From an uncultured Acidimicrobiia bacterium (GTDB taxonomy: Bacteria; Actinomycetota; Acidimicrobiia; Acidimicrobiales; CAIXPF01): a DNA stretch of 64,000 bases. Shown here piece after piece: positions 40,536 to 49,629 of this stretch. The DNA lies in NCBI GenBank assembly GCA_903921205.1, contig CAIXPF010000180.1, positions 1-64,000 of the forward strand, given 5' to 3'. The position numbers and the translations under genes are program-made. Position 1 is the stretch's first letter, and each line of letters begins with the position of its first letter. Below the pieces are notes generated by a model, which was not told the origin of the DNA, did no database searches, and saw nothing but the letters and a program-made list of their open reading frames with translations.

Positions 40536-41664
40536 GGTTCTCCTTCCATTCGTCCATCAGGAGCGCGAACTCGGTGAAGAGGTACCGCGGGTCGTGGGGC
40601 CCGGGACCGGCTTCGGGGTGGTACTGCACGCTGAAGCACCAGCGATCTCGCCGCCGGAGCCCGCCGACGGTGCCGTCGTTGAGGTTGACGTGGGTGATCT
40701 CGACCCCTTCGGGGAGGGTGTCGGGGTCGATGGCGTAGTTGTGGTTGTGTGAGGCGATCTCGATGCCGCCGGTATCGGTCCGGCGAATCGGGTGGTTTCC
40801 GCCGTGGTGGCCGAAGGGCAGCTTGAACGTGGTTCCACCGAGGGCCTGGCCCAGCAACTGGTGGCCGAGGCAGATGCCGAAGATCGGCACCTTGCCCACC
40901 AGCGCGTCGACCGCGGCCACGGCGTAGGGCAGCGCCGCTGGATCACCGGGCCCGTTGGAGAGGAAGACACCGTCGGGTTGTCGGGCCAGTACCTCTGCCG
41001 CCGGCGTGGTCGCCGGCACGACCTCGACGTCGGCGATCTCCGCCAGTTGGTCGATGATGGAGGTCTTGATCCCGAAGTCGTAGGCCACCACCCGGCGACG
41101 GACGTCGCGGCCGGCCGGATCGCCCTCGCCGGCACGGCGGTAGGCCTCGGTGCAGGTGACCTCACGCACGAAGTCCTGCCCGTCGGTGCCCGCCGCAGCA
41201 CGGGCGGCTGCGAGCAGGTCCGGCACCGCTGCAGTGCCGAACGCGCCGGGCATGGCGCCACGATCGCGCAGCACCCGGGTGAGCCGGCGGGTGTCGATGC
41301 CGCTGATGGCCGGGATCCGGTGGGTCTCGAGAAAGTCGGCCAGGCTGAGCTCGGAGCGCCAGTTCGACGCCCGTCGGGCGAGGTCACGCACGATGATCCC
41401 CCGGCAGTAGGTCCGGGCGGCTTCCATGTCGGTGGCGTTCGTGCCGTAGTTACCGATGTGGGGATAGGTGAACGTGATGATCTGGCCGGCGTGGGAAGGG
41501 TCGGAGATCACCTCCTGGTATCCGGACAGCACGGTGTTGAACACCACCTCGCCCACGGCGATGCCGTCGGGCGGCGCCCAGCCCGCGGCCTCGCCCTCGA
41601 AGACGGTGCCGTCGGCGAGCACGAGGTGAGCCGCGACGGGTTGCGCAGTCGTTGATGGTTCCAT
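40522..41664 (-). CDS. carA: Carbamoyl-phosphate synthase, small subunit
   Basis: The 380-residue glutaminase chain that feeds ammonia to CarB. N-terminal motifs include [20 protein letters not shown] and [16 protein letters not shown]. The class I amidotransferase triad is in [15 protein letters not shown] (nucleophile Cys) and [14 protein letters not shown] (His, Glu). A strong ribosome site (GAGGAG, 8 nt) precedes ATG 41664. It follows the dihydroorotase-like gene by 12 bp. Confidence 0.97.
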
Positions 41665-41676
41665 GATCGGTGCTCC

Positions 41677-43017
41677 TCAGCGCTGGGCGACGGCGTCGAT
41701 GACGACCGGCACGCCGCGCACGATGGTGTGACGGACCCGACCCCGCAGTGCACGACCGGCGAACGGTGTGGTGCGGCTGCGGCTCGCGCCGCGCAGGGGG
41801 TCGAGGGTCCAGGTTGCAGTGGGATCGATCACGGTGAGGTCGGCCACGGTGCCGCGCTCGACCAGCCCCGTGCTCGCAGGGTCGACCAGAGCGGCCGGCT
41901 TCCAGGACAGGGCACCGATCAGCTCGGCCAGACCGACCGGTACGGCGGCTCGGTCACCGCCCTCGCCCACGTCGACGAGGGTCAGCTCGGTCAACGCCAA
42001 CGCCACCAGCCACTCCAGCGACGAGGCACCGGCGGCGGCCTCCCCGAAGGGGACCTCCTTGTCCTCGATCGAGTGCGGGGTGTGATCGCTGACGAGGCAG
42101 TCGACCTCGCCCGCCGCCAACGTGGCCTGCAGAGCACGCCGATCGTCCTCGGGCCGCAGTGGCGGTCGGAACTTGGTGGCGGGGTCGAACTCGGCGCACG
42201 CTGCATCGGCGAGCAGCAGGTGGTGCAACGCCGCCTCGGCGCTGACCCGCAGCCCACGACGACGTGCGCCGGAGACCATGGCCCATGATGCAGCCGTGCT
42301 CAAGGTCCGGAAGTGCAGGTGGCCACCGGTGAGCCGGGCCAGGGCGAGGTCGCGCATGACGACGACCTCCTCCGCCTCCGACGGGATGCCCGGGATACCG
42401 AGCAACGAGGACCACACGCCCTCGTGCATCTCGCCGCCGGCGGCAAGCGACGGATCCTGGGCGAACTGCACGACGACCACCCCGAGGGCGGCGGCGTACT
42501 CGAGGGCTCGGCGCAGCAACCGGGCATCGGGAATGCCACGGCCGTCGTCGGCGAACAACCGCACGCCGAGCGATGCCAACTCGGCCAGGGGTGCCAGCCG
42601 CTCGCCCTTGGCCCCGACGGTGACGGTCGCTGCGGGCAGCACCCGGCAGGATGCGCCGGCACCGAACGCCAGGACCTCTTTCACCATCGCCGCCGAGTCG
42701 ACGACGGGATGGGTGTCCGCCCGGGCGACGATGGTGGTGAACCCACCCAGTGCCGCCGCTCGGGCCGCACTGTGCACGGTCTCGGTCTCCTCGTAACCCG
42801 GCTGGCCGACCCCGGCGTTGAGGTCGACGAGGCCCGGGGTGATGATGCATCCGCCGGCGTCGAGCACCGTGGCTGCACTGAGCCCCTCGCCGACGGCGAC
42901 GACGAGTCCGTCGCTGACCACCACGTCGGCCCGACGACGACCCGAGCGATCGAGCACCTCTGCCCCGCGGAGCACGAACTCGCCGGCCACCGCCGGCCGT
43001 TCCGCCAGTTCACTCAT
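41677..43017 (-). CDS. pyrC: Dihydroorotase-like protein lacking metal-site residues
   Basis: A 446-residue protein clearly of the type I dihydroorotase fold ([36 protein letters not shown]). The first metal motif HxH with its Arg (normally HVHLREPG) reads N67-A-G-V-G-Q-P-G. The usual HCED reads F185-A-Q-D, and the His before the STA motif is Thr238 (FRTLSTA). MPNT reads RADT. Only the FADDG aspartates and the SDHTPH block remain. Loss of three His ligands plus substrate Arg argues against dihydroorotase activity. Inactive PyrC-like partners of aspartate transcarbamoylase are known in Pseudomonas and Thermus-type complexes, so a structural role with PyrB is plausible. Overlaps pyrB by 8 nt. 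Confidence 0.88.
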   Translation of the reverse strand: MSELAERPAVAGEFVLRGAEVLDRSGRRRADVVVSDGLVVAVGEGLSAATVLDAGGCIITPGLVDLNAGVGQPGYEETETVHSAARAAALGGFTTIVARADTHPVVDSAAMVKEVLAFGAGASCRVLPAATVTVGAKGERLAPLAELASLGVRLFADDGRGIPDARLLRRALEYAAALGVVVVQFAQDPSLAAGGEMHEGVWSSLLGIPGIPSEAEEVVVMRDLALARLTGGHLHFRTLSTAASWAMVSGARRRGLRVSAEAALHHLLLADAACAEFDPATKFRPPLRPEDDRRALQATLAAGEVDCLVSDHTPHSIEDKEVPFGEAAAGASSLEWLVALALTELTLVDVGEGGDRAAVPVGLAELIGALSWKPAALVDPASTGLVERGTVADLTVIDPTATWTLDPLRGASRSRTTPFAGRALRGRVRHTIVRGVPVVIDAVAQR

Positions 43018-43963
43018 GACCGACACGCTCCGAGCCCTCGTCCGCCGCGGAGCCGTCGGCCCCGGCCAACAGCTTGAACAACACCGCCATGCGCACCGAC
43101 ACACCGTTGGCCACCTGGTCGAGCACCAGGCACCGCTCGAGGTCGGCGACCTCGGGGGCGATCTCGACCCCGCGGTTCATCGGGCCGGGATGCAGCACCA
43201 CGGCCCGCTCGGCGAGCCGGTCGGCCCGGTCGACGGTGAGACCGTAGCGAGCCGTATATTCCCGCAAGGTCGGGACCAGGGCCTCGTTCTGCCGTTCGAG
43301 CTGCATACGCAGCAGGTACACCACGTCCACCGTGCCGAGCACTGCGTCGAGATCCTCGCTCATCTGCACCGGCCAGCCCTCCAGGCTCGGCGGGAGCAGC
43401 GTGCGAGGGGCGACGAGCACCACCTCGGCCCCCAGCGCAGTGAACGCCCAGACGTTGGAACGCGCCACACGGGAGTGCTTGATGTCGCCCACGATGGCGA
43501 TGCGCAGTCCGTCGAGCGAACCGAACCGCTGCCGCAGCGTGAACGCGTCGAGCAGGGCCTGGGTCGGGTGCTCGTGCCAGCCGTCGCCGGCGTTGAGCAC
43601 CGAGCAATCCAACCACCGGGCCAGCTGCCACGGCGCACCCGAGCTGGCATGGCGGACCACCACCGCATCGATGCGCATGGCCTCCAGCGTCAGCGCCGTG
43701 TCACGCAGCGTCTCGCCCTTCTTCACCGATGACGAGCTCACCGAGAAGCTCAGCGTGTCCGCCGACAGGCGCTTGGCCGCCGTCTCGAAGCTGAGCCGGG
43801 TACGCGTGGAGTCCTCGAAGAACAGTGTGGCCACCGTCTTGCCCCGCAACGCGGGCACCTTCGGGATGGGCCGGGCGTTGACCTCGGCGAAGGAATCGGC
43901 GAGCACCAGCAGCTCTTCGAGCGACTCCCGGCTCATCCCCGCGATACCGAGCAGGTGCTTCAC
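43010..43963 (-). CDS. pyrB: Aspartate carbamoyltransferase catalytic chain
   Basis: Joins aspartate and carbamoyl phosphate. The 317-residue protein has the [19 protein letters not shown] carbamoyl-phosphate motif, [18 protein letters not shown] and [11 protein letters not shown]. No pyrI regulatory gene is adjacent, consistent with PyrR control of the operon instead. Its ATG overlaps the pyrR stop as ATGA and its end overlaps the dihydroorotase-like gene, which favours assembly of those two proteins together. Confidence 0.97.
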   Translation of the reverse strand: MKHLLGIAGMSRESLEELLVLADSFAEVNARPIPKVPALRGKTVATLFFEDSTRTRLSFETAAKRLSADTLSFSVSSSSVKKGETLRDTALTLEAMRIDAVVVRHASSGAPWQLARWLDCSVLNAGDGWHEHPTQALLDAFTLRQRFGSLDGLRIAIVGDIKHSRVARSNVWAFTALGAEVVLVAPRTLLPPSLEGWPVQMSEDLDAVLGTVDVVYLLRMQLERQNEALVPTLREYTARYGLTVDRADRLAERAVVLHPGPMNRGVEIAPEVADLERCLVLDQVANGVSVRMAVLFKLLAGADGSAADEGSERVGHE

Positions 43964-44583
43964 GACTCCCCCGCTTCGGTGCGCACCGAGGCACTGGTGT
44001 CGCCGGTGGCGAATCGGCGCACGATCTCGACGCCGTCGAGGCCGACCTTGACGTCCTCGTCGCGGCGGGTCGGCAGGTTCTTGCCCACGAAGTCGGGACG
44101 GATCGGCAGCTCCCGATGGCCCCGATCGACCAGCACCGCCAACTGCACGGCACGGGGCCGGCCGTGGTCGTTGAGCGCGTCGAGCGCCGCCCGAACGGTC
44201 CGTCCGGTGAACAACACGTCATCGACGAGCACGACGACGCGGTCGGTCAGGTCGCCCGGGATGTCGGTCACCGCGTGGGGCAGGACCCGGCGAAGCGACA
44301 GGTCGTCCCGGTAGAACGACACGTCCAGCCGACCGACCGGCGGTGCGGCGGGCTCGAACTCGCTGAGGACCACGGCGAGCTGCTCGGCCAGCGGGACCCC
44401 GCCGGTTACCAGCCCGACCAGCACGACCCCGTCGAGGCCGTGGTTGCGCTCGGCGATCTCGTGCGCCATACGGCGCAACGCCCGGGCGACATCACCGGCC
44501 TCCATGACCCGGGTCCGTGCAGAAAAAACGCCCCCATCGGGGGGCGTGGACGTACGAGAAGATGGGTCTGGCGCGTCAGCCAT
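43960..44583 (-). CDS. pyrR: PyrR bifunctional regulator / uracil phosphoribosyltransferase
   Basis: An RNA-binding attenuation protein that senses UMP/PRPP and can also act as a uracil phosphoribosyltransferase. The PRPP site is [20 protein letters not shown], and [16 protein letters not shown] and [13 protein letters not shown] are typical. Two starts are possible. ATG 44583 has a good ribosome site (AGGAG) and gives 207 residues; ATG 44505 has none and gives the usual 181. A perfect terminator hairpin lies inside the extra N-terminal codons (44523-44547). If 44583 is used, translating ribosomes would break the terminator, so PyrR bound at 44593-44616 could control both translation and attenuation. 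Confidence 0.93.
   Translation of the reverse strand: MADAPDPSSRTSTPPDGGVFSARTRVMEAGDVARALRRMAHEIAERNHGLDGVVLVGLVTGGVPLAEQLAVVLSEFEPAAPPVGRLDVSFYRDDLSLRRVLPHAVTDIPGDLTDRVVVLVDDVLFTGRTVRAALDALNDHGRPRAVQLAVLVDRGHRELPIRPDFVGKNLPTRRDEDVKVGLDGVEIVRRFATGDTSASVRTEAGES
44523..44547 (-). terminator. Intrinsic terminator at the start of pyrR (attenuator)
   Basis: On the minus strand ACGCCCCC, loop CGAT, GGGGGCGT is directly followed by TTTTTT: an 8-bp perfect stem with a U-run. It is the clearest intrinsic terminator in the window. It lies downstream of the PyrR-type RNA site and either between leader and pyrR (start 44505) or inside its coding sequence (start 44583). Confidence 0.85.
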
Positions 44584-44587
44584 GATG

Positions 44588-44616
44588 CTCCTGTCCGTTC
44601 GGGCCTCACGGGACCC
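44588..44616 (-). promoter_or_regulatory. PyrR-binding RNA element abutting a ribosome site
   Basis: The transcript reads GGGUCCCGUGAGGCCCGAAC then GGAC. The segment UCCCGUGAGGC fits the PyrR-binding consensus (UCCNGNGAGGY), and GUCC pairs with GGAC. The closing strand directly touches the AGGAG ribosome site at 44588-44592, which precedes ATG 44583 by 4 nt. Bound PyrR should therefore hide the ribosome site. The match is by eye against the known consensus. Confidence 0.65.
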
Positions 44617-44635
44617 GCTTCACGGTCAGGTGTGG

Positions 44636-44644
44636 ACCTTAGCA
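44636..44644 (-). promoter_or_regulatory. Likely pyr operon promoter, extended -10
   Basis: The minus strand reads TGC-TAAGGT, an extended -10 element just after nusB. No good -35 is seen. Predicted start near 44629 would put the PyrR element 13 nt into the RNA, leaving a compact leader. Confidence 0.45.
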
Positions 44645-44687
44645 GCACGGCACCGTAGGGCGGGGTCGCCCTGGCGGCGGGCTCGGC

Positions 44688-45110
44688 TCAGTGCGCCGAA
44701 GGATCTCGCCCGGGGCGCACCTCGGCGGAGATCGACGCCAGCACGCCGTTGACGAACCGACCCGAGTTGTCGGTCGAGAAGCGCTTGGCCAGTTCGACCG
44801 CCTCGGAGATGATCGCGGCGGTCGGCACATCGGTGCGCTCGGTGAGCTCGAACGCGGCCATCCGCAACACCGTCAGATCCAGCAGCGGCATGCGCTCGAG
44901 GCGCCAACCACGGGCGAACCGGCCGATCAAGGCATCAAGCTCGGGCCGCTTGGCCTCGACGCCACGTACCACCTCGACCGCGAACGGGTCGGCGGGAACG
45001 GGTAGCGCAGCGAGCACGTCCTCGATGGGCAGGTCCTTGGTCGCGGCTTCGTACAACAGCCCCAGCGCCCGCTCCCGGGCTGCACGACGTCCTCCGGCAG
45101 CGACGCTCAT
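44688..45110 (-). CDS. nusB: Transcription antitermination factor NusB
   Basis: A 140-residue all-helical protein that with S10 (NusE) binds boxA in rRNA leaders. Key stretches are GRRAARERALGLLYEA, RMPLLDLTVLRMAAFEL and ISEAVELAKRFSTDNSGRFVNGVL. ATG at 45110 overlaps the efp stop as ATGA. A likely target, the rrn boxA, is at 534-548. Confidence 0.96.
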   Translation of the reverse strand: MSVAAGGRRAARERALGLLYEAATKDLPIEDVLAALPVPADPFAVEVVRGVEAKRPELDALIGRFARGWRLERMPLLDLTVLRMAAFELTERTDVPTAAIISEAVELAKRFSTDNSGRFVNGVLASISAEVRPGRDPSAH

Positions 45111-45670
45111 GCGCGGGTGAGGTACTCCCCGCTGCGGGTGTCCACCTTCACCCGGTCACCGGGGTTGACGAACAACGGGACCTGGATGACCAACCCGGTC
45201 TCCAGCGTGGCCGGCTTACGCGCGCCCGACACCCGGTCGCCCTGGATGCCCGGTTCGGTCTCGGCGATGTTCAGCTCGACCGCGGCGGGCAGTTCGACCC
45301 CGACGATCTCGTCCTCGAACATGACCAGGATCGCCGTCGAGCTCTCGACCACGTAGTTGGTCGCCTCGCCGAGAGCGTTGGGACCCACGTTCATCTGGTC
45401 GTAGCTGCTGTTGTCCATGAAGACGTAGTCCTCGCCGTCGCGGTAGAGGAACTGCATCTCGCGCTTGTTCAGCACCGCCCGGTCGAACCGTTCACCGGCT
45501 CGGAAGGTCCGGTCGACGACCTGACCGGTGCGGATGTTCTTCAACGTGGTGCGCACGAACGCGCCGCCCTTGCCGGGCTTGACGTGCTGGAACTCGACGA
45601 CGTTGTAGAGGCCCTCATCGAGGTTCAGGGTCATCCCGTTGCGCAGGTCGCTGGTGGAGATCATCGCCAT
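45107..45670 (-). CDS. efp: Elongation factor P
   Basis: A 187-residue factor that rescues ribosomes stalled at proline stretches. Three OB-like domains are visible: MISTSDLRNGMTLNLDEGLY, the tip loop HVKPGKGGAFVRT with the usually modified basic residue, and the C-terminal GLVIQVPLFVNPGDRVKVDT. No epm modification genes are nearby. ATG at 45670; a second ATG two codons later is also possible. Confidence 0.97.
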   Translation of the reverse strand: MAMISTSDLRNGMTLNLDEGLYNVVEFQHVKPGKGGAFVRTTLKNIRTGQVVDRTFRAGERFDRAVLNKREMQFLYRDGEDYVFMDNSSYDQMNVGPNALGEATNYVVESSTAILVMFEDEIVGVELPAAVELNIAETEPGIQGDRVSGARKPATLETGLVIQVPLFVNPGDRVKVDTRSGEYLTRA

Positions 45671-45735
45671 GGTGGTCCTCGTCCTTTCCCGGGCGGCCGC
45701 TGGTCGGCGGGCGACGCCCGGACCTTGCGTACCGA

Positions 45736-46848
45736 TCAGACTTCGAGCGATTTCGGAAAGAGGGTGAGGCTACGACATCCGCTCTCGCCGACGACAACCG
45801 TGTCCTCCACCCGCACGCCACCGAGCCCGGCGAGGTACACCCCGGGCTCGACCGTCACCACGTAGTCCCGCTCGAGTGCCCCCGGGGTGGCGCGCGACAG
45901 GATCGGGTACTCGTGCACCGCGAGGCCGATGCCGTGGCCGGTGCCGTGATCGAACTGCTCCGCCCAGCCGGCCTCGCCGATGACCCCGCGGGCCAGCGCG
46001 TCGATGCCCTTGGTGGCCACTCCTGCCCGTACCCCGGACCGGGCGGTCTCGTGCGCGGCAAGGACGACGTCGAACAGGCGCCGCTGCTGCGGGGAGGGTG
46101 GACCGACGCAGACGGTGCGGGTCATGTCGGAGTGGTAGCCGCCGAGCTTCGCGCCGAAGTCCAGCACGACGAGGTCGCCGCGTTCGATGCGCCGGGAGGA
46201 CGGCCGGGCATGGGGGCGGGCGCCATTGGGACCGCTCGCGACGATGGTGTCGAAGGACGGCCCATCCGCCCCCATCCGACGCATCGCCGTCTCCAGCGTG
46301 AAGGCGAAGTCCCGCTCGGTGGGTCTGCCGTGCAACCGGCCGATGCTCTGGGCCAGGGCTGCATCGGCGATCTCGGCCGCCCGTTCGATCCGTTCGATCT
46401 CGCCCGCGTCCTTCACCGCCCGCAACAGCTCGACCACATTGCTCAGCGGCACCAGCTCACTGCCGGCGAACCGCTCGGCGTAGCGCCGTTGCGCCGCCCA
46501 GGTGATCGTTGCGGCCTCGAGCCCGACGCGGACCCGACCGGCCACGGCGGCGGCCAGTGCGCCGTCGAAGTCGATGCTCTCGATCGTGAGCCCGATCGGC
46601 CCGTCGACGCATGCGTCGCCCAACTCGGCGGCGGCCTGTTCCCGATAGCGGCCGTCGGTCACCAGACGGGCGTCGTCACCGGTGACGACCAGGACACCGT
46701 TCGACCCGGTGAAGCCGCTGAGGTAGCGCACGTTGAGCAGGTTGGTCACCACGAAGGCGTCCACCTCGTGGGTGCCGAGCGCAACCCGCAACGCCGCCAG
46801 CCGCCCGGCGTGGTCCATGGTGGCCGGGGCGAGGCCCGACCCGGTCAC
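45736..46848 (-). CDS. pepQ: Xaa-Pro aminopeptidase/dipeptidase (M24B)
   Basis: A 370-residue peptidase of the pita-bread fold. The N-terminal creatinase domain (FVVTNLLNVRYLSGFTGSNG) precedes the catalytic domain. Metal ligands appear in LDFGAKLGGYHSDMTRT (two Asp), FDHGTGHGIGLAVHE (His), VTVEPGVY (Glu) and GGVRVEDTVVV (Glu). The GTG at 46848 overlaps the aroQ stop as GTGA. It precedes efp, the usual actinobacterial and Bacillota order. PepP versus PepQ cannot be settled. Confidence 0.93.
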   Translation of the reverse strand: MTGSGLAPATMDHAGRLAALRVALGTHEVDAFVVTNLLNVRYLSGFTGSNGVLVVTGDDARLVTDGRYREQAAAELGDACVDGPIGLTIESIDFDGALAAAVAGRVRVGLEAATITWAAQRRYAERFAGSELVPLSNVVELLRAVKDAGEIERIERAAEIADAALAQSIGRLHGRPTERDFAFTLETAMRRMGADGPSFDTIVASGPNGARPHARPSSRRIERGDLVVLDFGAKLGGYHSDMTRTVCVGPPSPQQRRLFDVVLAAHETARSGVRAGVATKGIDALARGVIGEAGWAEQFDHGTGHGIGLAVHEYPILSRATPGALERDYVVTVEPGVYLAGLGGVRVEDTVVVGESGCRSLTLFPKSLEV

Positions 46849-47288
46849 GACCGTGACCCGAGCAACTCGAGCACCGCTGATCCGGCCAGCCGGTACCCGG
46901 CACCCCCCAGCCCGCAGATCATCGCCGTGGCCACCGGGGCCACCACCGACGTGTGCCGCCAGGCCTCACGGCGCTGCGGGTTGGACAGGTGCAGCTCCAC
47001 GATCGGGCCCTCGAAGGCCGCCAGCGCATCGTGCAGGGCCCACGAGTAGTGGGTGAAGGCTCCCGGGTTGATGACGATGGCATCGGCGCGGCCACGCGCC
47101 CGGTGCACCGCCTCGACCACCACGCCCTCGTGGTTGGACTGGACGTGCTCGAGGTCGACCCCGGCCGGGTCGAGCACCGAGCGCAAGGTTGCGACGTGGT
47201 CCTCGAGGGTGGCCGTGCCGTACACCGCTGGTTCCCGGGTGCCGAGCAGGTTCAGGTTGGGACCCGACAACAACACCACCAGGGTCAT
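46845..47288 (-). CDS. aroQ: Type II 3-dehydroquinate dehydratase
   Basis: A 147-residue dodecameric enzyme that makes 3-dehydroshikimate. Family motifs are LSGPNLNLLGTREPAVYG with the catalytic Tyr, VVEAVHRARGRADAIVINPG, FTHYSWALHDAL and VELHLSNPQRREAWR with the catalytic His. ATG overlaps the aroKB stop as ATGA. Confidence 0.97.
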   Translation of the reverse strand: MTLVVLLSGPNLNLLGTREPAVYGTATLEDHVATLRSVLDPAGVDLEHVQSNHEGVVVEAVHRARGRADAIVINPGAFTHYSWALHDALAAFEGPIVELHLSNPQRREAWRHTSVVAPVATAMICGLGGAGYRLAGSAVLELLGSRS

Positions 47289-48853
47289 GGCATGCTCCGT
47301 TCCATCATCGCCGTGAACGCCGCCCGCACGGCCGCCGGATCGATCCCGTCCACGACGTCGACGTCGTGGACGCCGTCAGGCCGGACGTACTCGAGCACGA
47401 ACGTGAGCCCGCGCAACGCCTTCTTGTCCCGGCCCATCAGCTCGAGCAACTGCTCGGTGTCCACCCCGGCGGGCAGCCGGTCGCCGAGCCCGTAGGCCCG
47501 CACCACCCGGTAGTGCTCCTCGACCCGGCCGGCATCGATGCGTCCGAGGCCGTGGGCCAGGTGGGCGGCGAAGGGCAGGCCGACGGCCACCGCCTCGCCG
47601 TGGCGCAGATCGAAGGTGCCGGCGATCTCGAGCGCGTGGGCCAGGGTGTGACCGTAGTTCAGGATGGCCCGACGCCCGCCCTCGCGTTCGTCACCGGAGA
47701 CCACCTCCGCCTTGATCCTGGCTGCCTGGAAAACCCGCTCGGGCAACGCTGCGGCGTCGAGCGCCCCGCCTCCGAGGAAGTGGTACTTGGCCAGCTCACC
47801 CATACCGCAGCGGTACTCGCGCGTAGGCAGGCCGATCAGGGTGTCGGTGTCGCAGACCACCGCACAGGGCTGCCAGAAGGCCCCGACGAGGTTCTTGCCC
47901 TCCGGTAGGTTCACCCCGGTCTTGCCGCCGATGGCCGCGTCGATCTGGCCCAGCAGCGTCGTCGGCACGTGCAGTACGGGAATGCCCCGGTGGTAGGCCG
48001 ATGCGGCGAAGCCCGCCACGTCGGTCACCACGCCACCGCCGACCGCCACCACCGCATCAGCGCGCGACAGGCCCCATGCCGCCCACTGCCGGCACAGCTG
48101 TTCGACCGATGCCAGGGTCTTGGCCGGTTCGCCCTCGCCGAGCAGGAACGTGCGCTGTTCGACCGGCAGCTCGACATCGATCCCGATCGCCGCCTGGGTC
48201 ACCACGGCCACCTTGCGGGTCCCTGCGGGCAGCAGCGAGCCCACGGCGTCGAGTGCGCCTGCACCGACCACCACCGGGTAGCTGCGATCACCCAGTTCCA
48301 CCGTCACCCGGAACCGTTCCTCGGCGGCAGAACCGCGCAGTCGGCGGACCACCTCCTCGCAGACCTGCTCGGGCAGGGCCACGGCCGGGACCTCGTCGGT
48401 GGCGGCATCGGCGTAGAAGGGGCCACGTTCGACGGTGAGCCGCTCGAGCGCAGCCCGGGCTCCACCGGCGAGCAGGGGACGTCCCTGGCCGTCACCGACC
48501 CGGGCGGCGAGCGTCTCGGGGTCGGCACGCAGCCATACCACTGCGGCCTCGTACCGGCGCAGGAGGGCGCGGTTGGCGTCGGCGAGCACGGCACCGCCGC
48601 CGGCACCGATCACCGGCCGGTCAGCCCGGGACAACAGGTCCTCGAGCACCTCGCTCTCGATCCGGCGGAACCCGGCCTCGCCGGAGTCGGCGAAGATCTC
48701 GGGAATGGCCCGTCCGGCGGTGGCCTCGATGGCGGCATCGGCATCGACGAAGGGCCGGCCGAGGCGACGAGCGACGAGCGGTCCGACGGTGGACTTGCCG
48801 GCGCCCATCAGCCCGATGAGCACGAGCGGCGCGTGGCGGCGGTCTGGTTCCAT
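47285..48853 (-). CDS. aroKB: Shikimate kinase / 3-dehydroquinate synthase fusion (AroK-AroB)
   Basis: A 522-residue two-domain enzyme. Residues 1 to about 165 are shikimate kinase: P-loop LIGLMGAGKSTVG, FVDADAAIEATAGRAIPEIF, RPVIGAGGGAVL. Residues from about 175 are dehydroquinate synthase: AVVAVGGGVVTDVAGFAA, VPTTLLGQIDAAIGGKTG, RAILNYGHTLAHALE. No stop or frame break separates them. Both enzymes act in the shikimate route but not in consecutive steps. The ATG at 48853 matches the kinase start; an ATG at 48895 is possible. aroC, usual upstream partner, is not present. Confidence 0.95.
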   Translation of the reverse strand: MEPDRRHAPLVLIGLMGAGKSTVGPLVARRLGRPFVDADAAIEATAGRAIPEIFADSGEAGFRRIESEVLEDLLSRADRPVIGAGGGAVLADANRALLRRYEAAVVWLRADPETLAARVGDGQGRPLLAGGARAALERLTVERGPFYADAATDEVPAVALPEQVCEEVVRRLRGSAAEERFRVTVELGDRSYPVVVGAGALDAVGSLLPAGTRKVAVVTQAAIGIDVELPVEQRTFLLGEGEPAKTLASVEQLCRQWAAWGLSRADAVVAVGGGVVTDVAGFAASAYHRGIPVLHVPTTLLGQIDAAIGGKTGVNLPEGKNLVGAFWQPCAVVCDTDTLIGLPTREYRCGMGELAKYHFLGGGALDAAALPERVFQAARIKAEVVSGDEREGGRRAILNYGHTLAHALEIAGTFDLRHGEAVAVGLPFAAHLAHGLGRIDAGRVEEHYRVVRAYGLGDRLPAGVDTEQLLELMGRDKKALRGLTFVLEYVRPDGVHDVDVVDGIDPAAVRAAFTAMMERSMP

Positions 48854-48929
48854 GCGCTGCTCAGCGTACCGAACGGGTCCCACCCGCCTCGTCATCGGGC
48901 CGCAGGACGACGTTGCCGCGGCGACGAGG

Positions 48930-49619
48930 TCAGCCGAAGGGTGCCGAACCGATACCCAACATGACCACGACCGACCCGGCGATCAGCGCCGGACCGAAGG
49001 GATAGGGCTCGCTGCGTCCCCGGCGCACCAGCAGGACCAGACCGACGGCGGTGCCGATGAGGCTGGCCAGCAGGAAGGCGAACAGCGATGCGCGCACCGC
49101 TGCGGACGTGGTGGCCGCCGCCCAGCCGATACCGATCCCGAGCACGGCGCCGAGCTTCACGTCGCCGCGTCCGAGCCCCCGGGGCGACACCAGATGGGCG
49201 GCACCCAGCCCGCCCCACATGGCCAGACCCCCCACCGCGGCAGCCGCCAACCGGTCGAAACGGCCGGACCAACAGGTTGCGACGAACACGACCACTGTTG
49301 CGACGGTCGTCGCCGGAAAGGTGATGCGATCGGGGATACGCGACTGGACGGTGTCGATCACCGCCACCACGACGAGGACGCCGAACATCGTCGAATAGGC
49401 CAACGTCGTGACCGACCAGCCCCAGCGCAGCCCTGCAGACGCCCACAACGTTGCCGCGAGCAACCCGCATATCACCGACAACCGGTCGAGCTGCCAGGGA
49501 CGGCGCTGCGTCGCCTGACGCGCCGCGCGCCACGGGCCGCGCGCCGAAAGCAGCTCCGATGCCCACGCGAGCACCGGCCCGAGCATGCAACCCATCACGG
49601 CTGCGAGTGCCGCAGGCAC
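48930..49619 (-). CDS. A24 prepilin peptidase
   Basis: A 229-residue integral membrane aspartyl peptidase that cleaves type IV pilin-like leaders. Catalytic Asp residues sit in VIDTVQSRIPDRITFP and in GRGDVKLGAVLGIGIG (GxGD motif). About six hydrophobic segments are visible. The N-terminal cysteine-rich methylase domain is absent, as in the short form. GTG at 49619 is chosen because it follows the DUF4388 stop by 10 bp; ATG codons a few residues later are alternatives. No pilin gene is in the window. Confidence 0.87.
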   Translation of the reverse strand: MPAALAAVMGCMLGPVLAWASELLSARGPWRAARQATQRRPWQLDRLSVICGLLAATLWASAGLRWGWSVTTLAYSTMFGVLVVVAVIDTVQSRIPDRITFPATTVATVVVFVATCWSGRFDRLAAAAVGGLAMWGGLGAAHLVSPRGLGRGDVKLGAVLGIGIGWAAATTSAAVRASLFAFLLASLIGTAVGLVLLVRRGRSEPYPFGPALIAGSVVVMLGIGSAPFG

Positions 49620-49629
49620 CAACAGCCCG

